From CAZAGT01 sp964484515 (lineage in GTDB: Bacteria; Desulfobacterota; DSM-4660; Desulfatiglandales; HGW-15), in contig CAZAGT010000339.1 in NCBI GenBank assembly GCA_964484515.1, positions 1 through 5,531 on the forward strand: 5,531 nt of DNA. Direction: 5' to 3'. Below are positions 5,526 through 5,531 of the stretch, one piece after another; the stretch's first letter is position 1, and every line of letters begins with the position of its first letter. A model generated the notes under the pieces. It did not search any database. It was not told the origin of the DNA and worked only from the letters and a program-made list of their open reading frames with translations. The translations under genes were made by a program, and so were the position numbers.

Positions 5526-5531
5526 TATTCC

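Larger units (their letters stand above)
5293..5531. other. Repeat-bearing intergenic stretch at the right edge
   Basis: No convincing gene begins here. A + frame from ATG 5415 is open to the window end (MGVSFQKRNV...) but has no Shine-Dalgarno. A second ATG at 5501 gives only ten codons, with poor spacing to GGAG. A minus-strand frame is open from the right edge to about 5395 but resembles no family. An inverted repeat lies at 5300-5351 and a looser one at 5481-5525. The middle part reads like intergenic filler that I associate with uncultured Deltaproteobacteria-like genomes, which only a search could confirm. Confidence 0.5.

Noticed and set aside
5415..5531. Gene starting at ATG 5415 and running off the right edge
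   Set aside because: No Shine-Dalgarno, no recognisable protein sequence, and it lies in repeat-like DNA.
5293..5531. Riboswitch (cobalamin, SAM or TPP type) before a following gene
   Set aside because: None of the conserved boxes of these classes is present, and only generic palindromes were found.

Overview
The window carries three complete protein-coding genes, all on the + strand. They are a zinc-finger-plus-SAM methyltransferase (372-1433), the replication-fork helicase RecG (about 1842-3968) and an AlaC-type PLP aminotransferase (4126-5292). The rest is intergenic sequence unusually rich in short repeats and palindromes. Moderate GC, GTG/TTG as well as ATG starts, purine-rich Shine-Dalgarno sites and these repeats point to a Gram-negative bacterium. 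A Desulfobacterota/Deltaproteobacteria-like or related uncultured lineage is my best guess, but it is inferred from style and not proven.

Layout: 1-371 has no convincing gene. It holds hairpins near the left edge, a degenerate AT-rich inverted repeat (about 99-290) and a small terminator-like hairpin (327-350). The methyltransferase follows. Just past its stop (1430-1547) lies a chain of tiny overlapping reading frames. One of them (GTG 1450) has an excellent Shine-Dalgarno but stops after 13 codons, so it looks like the stump of a lost downstream gene. A composite palindromic REP-like element (1659-1726) sits between this stump and recG. The open frame of recG runs back through the repeat, but the real start is at 1842/1845. 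A 157-base gap with a sigma70-like -35 box and a strong Shine-Dalgarno precedes the aminotransferase. The last 239 bases hold a 9-bp inverted repeat, a second loose palindrome and no convincing gene.

The three genes do not form an obvious pathway. The methyltransferase resembles those of surface-polysaccharide or secondary-metabolite loci and may be the end of such a cluster. recG and the aminotransferase are housekeeping genes for DNA repair and amino-acid metabolism, and they appear to be separately transcribed. I found no tRNA, rRNA, CRISPR array, transposase or known riboswitch, and nothing that amounts to a new multi-gene system. The points most worth a second look are the truncated gene stump, the cysteine-rich N-terminus of the methyltransferase and the different intergenic repeat types packed around the genes.
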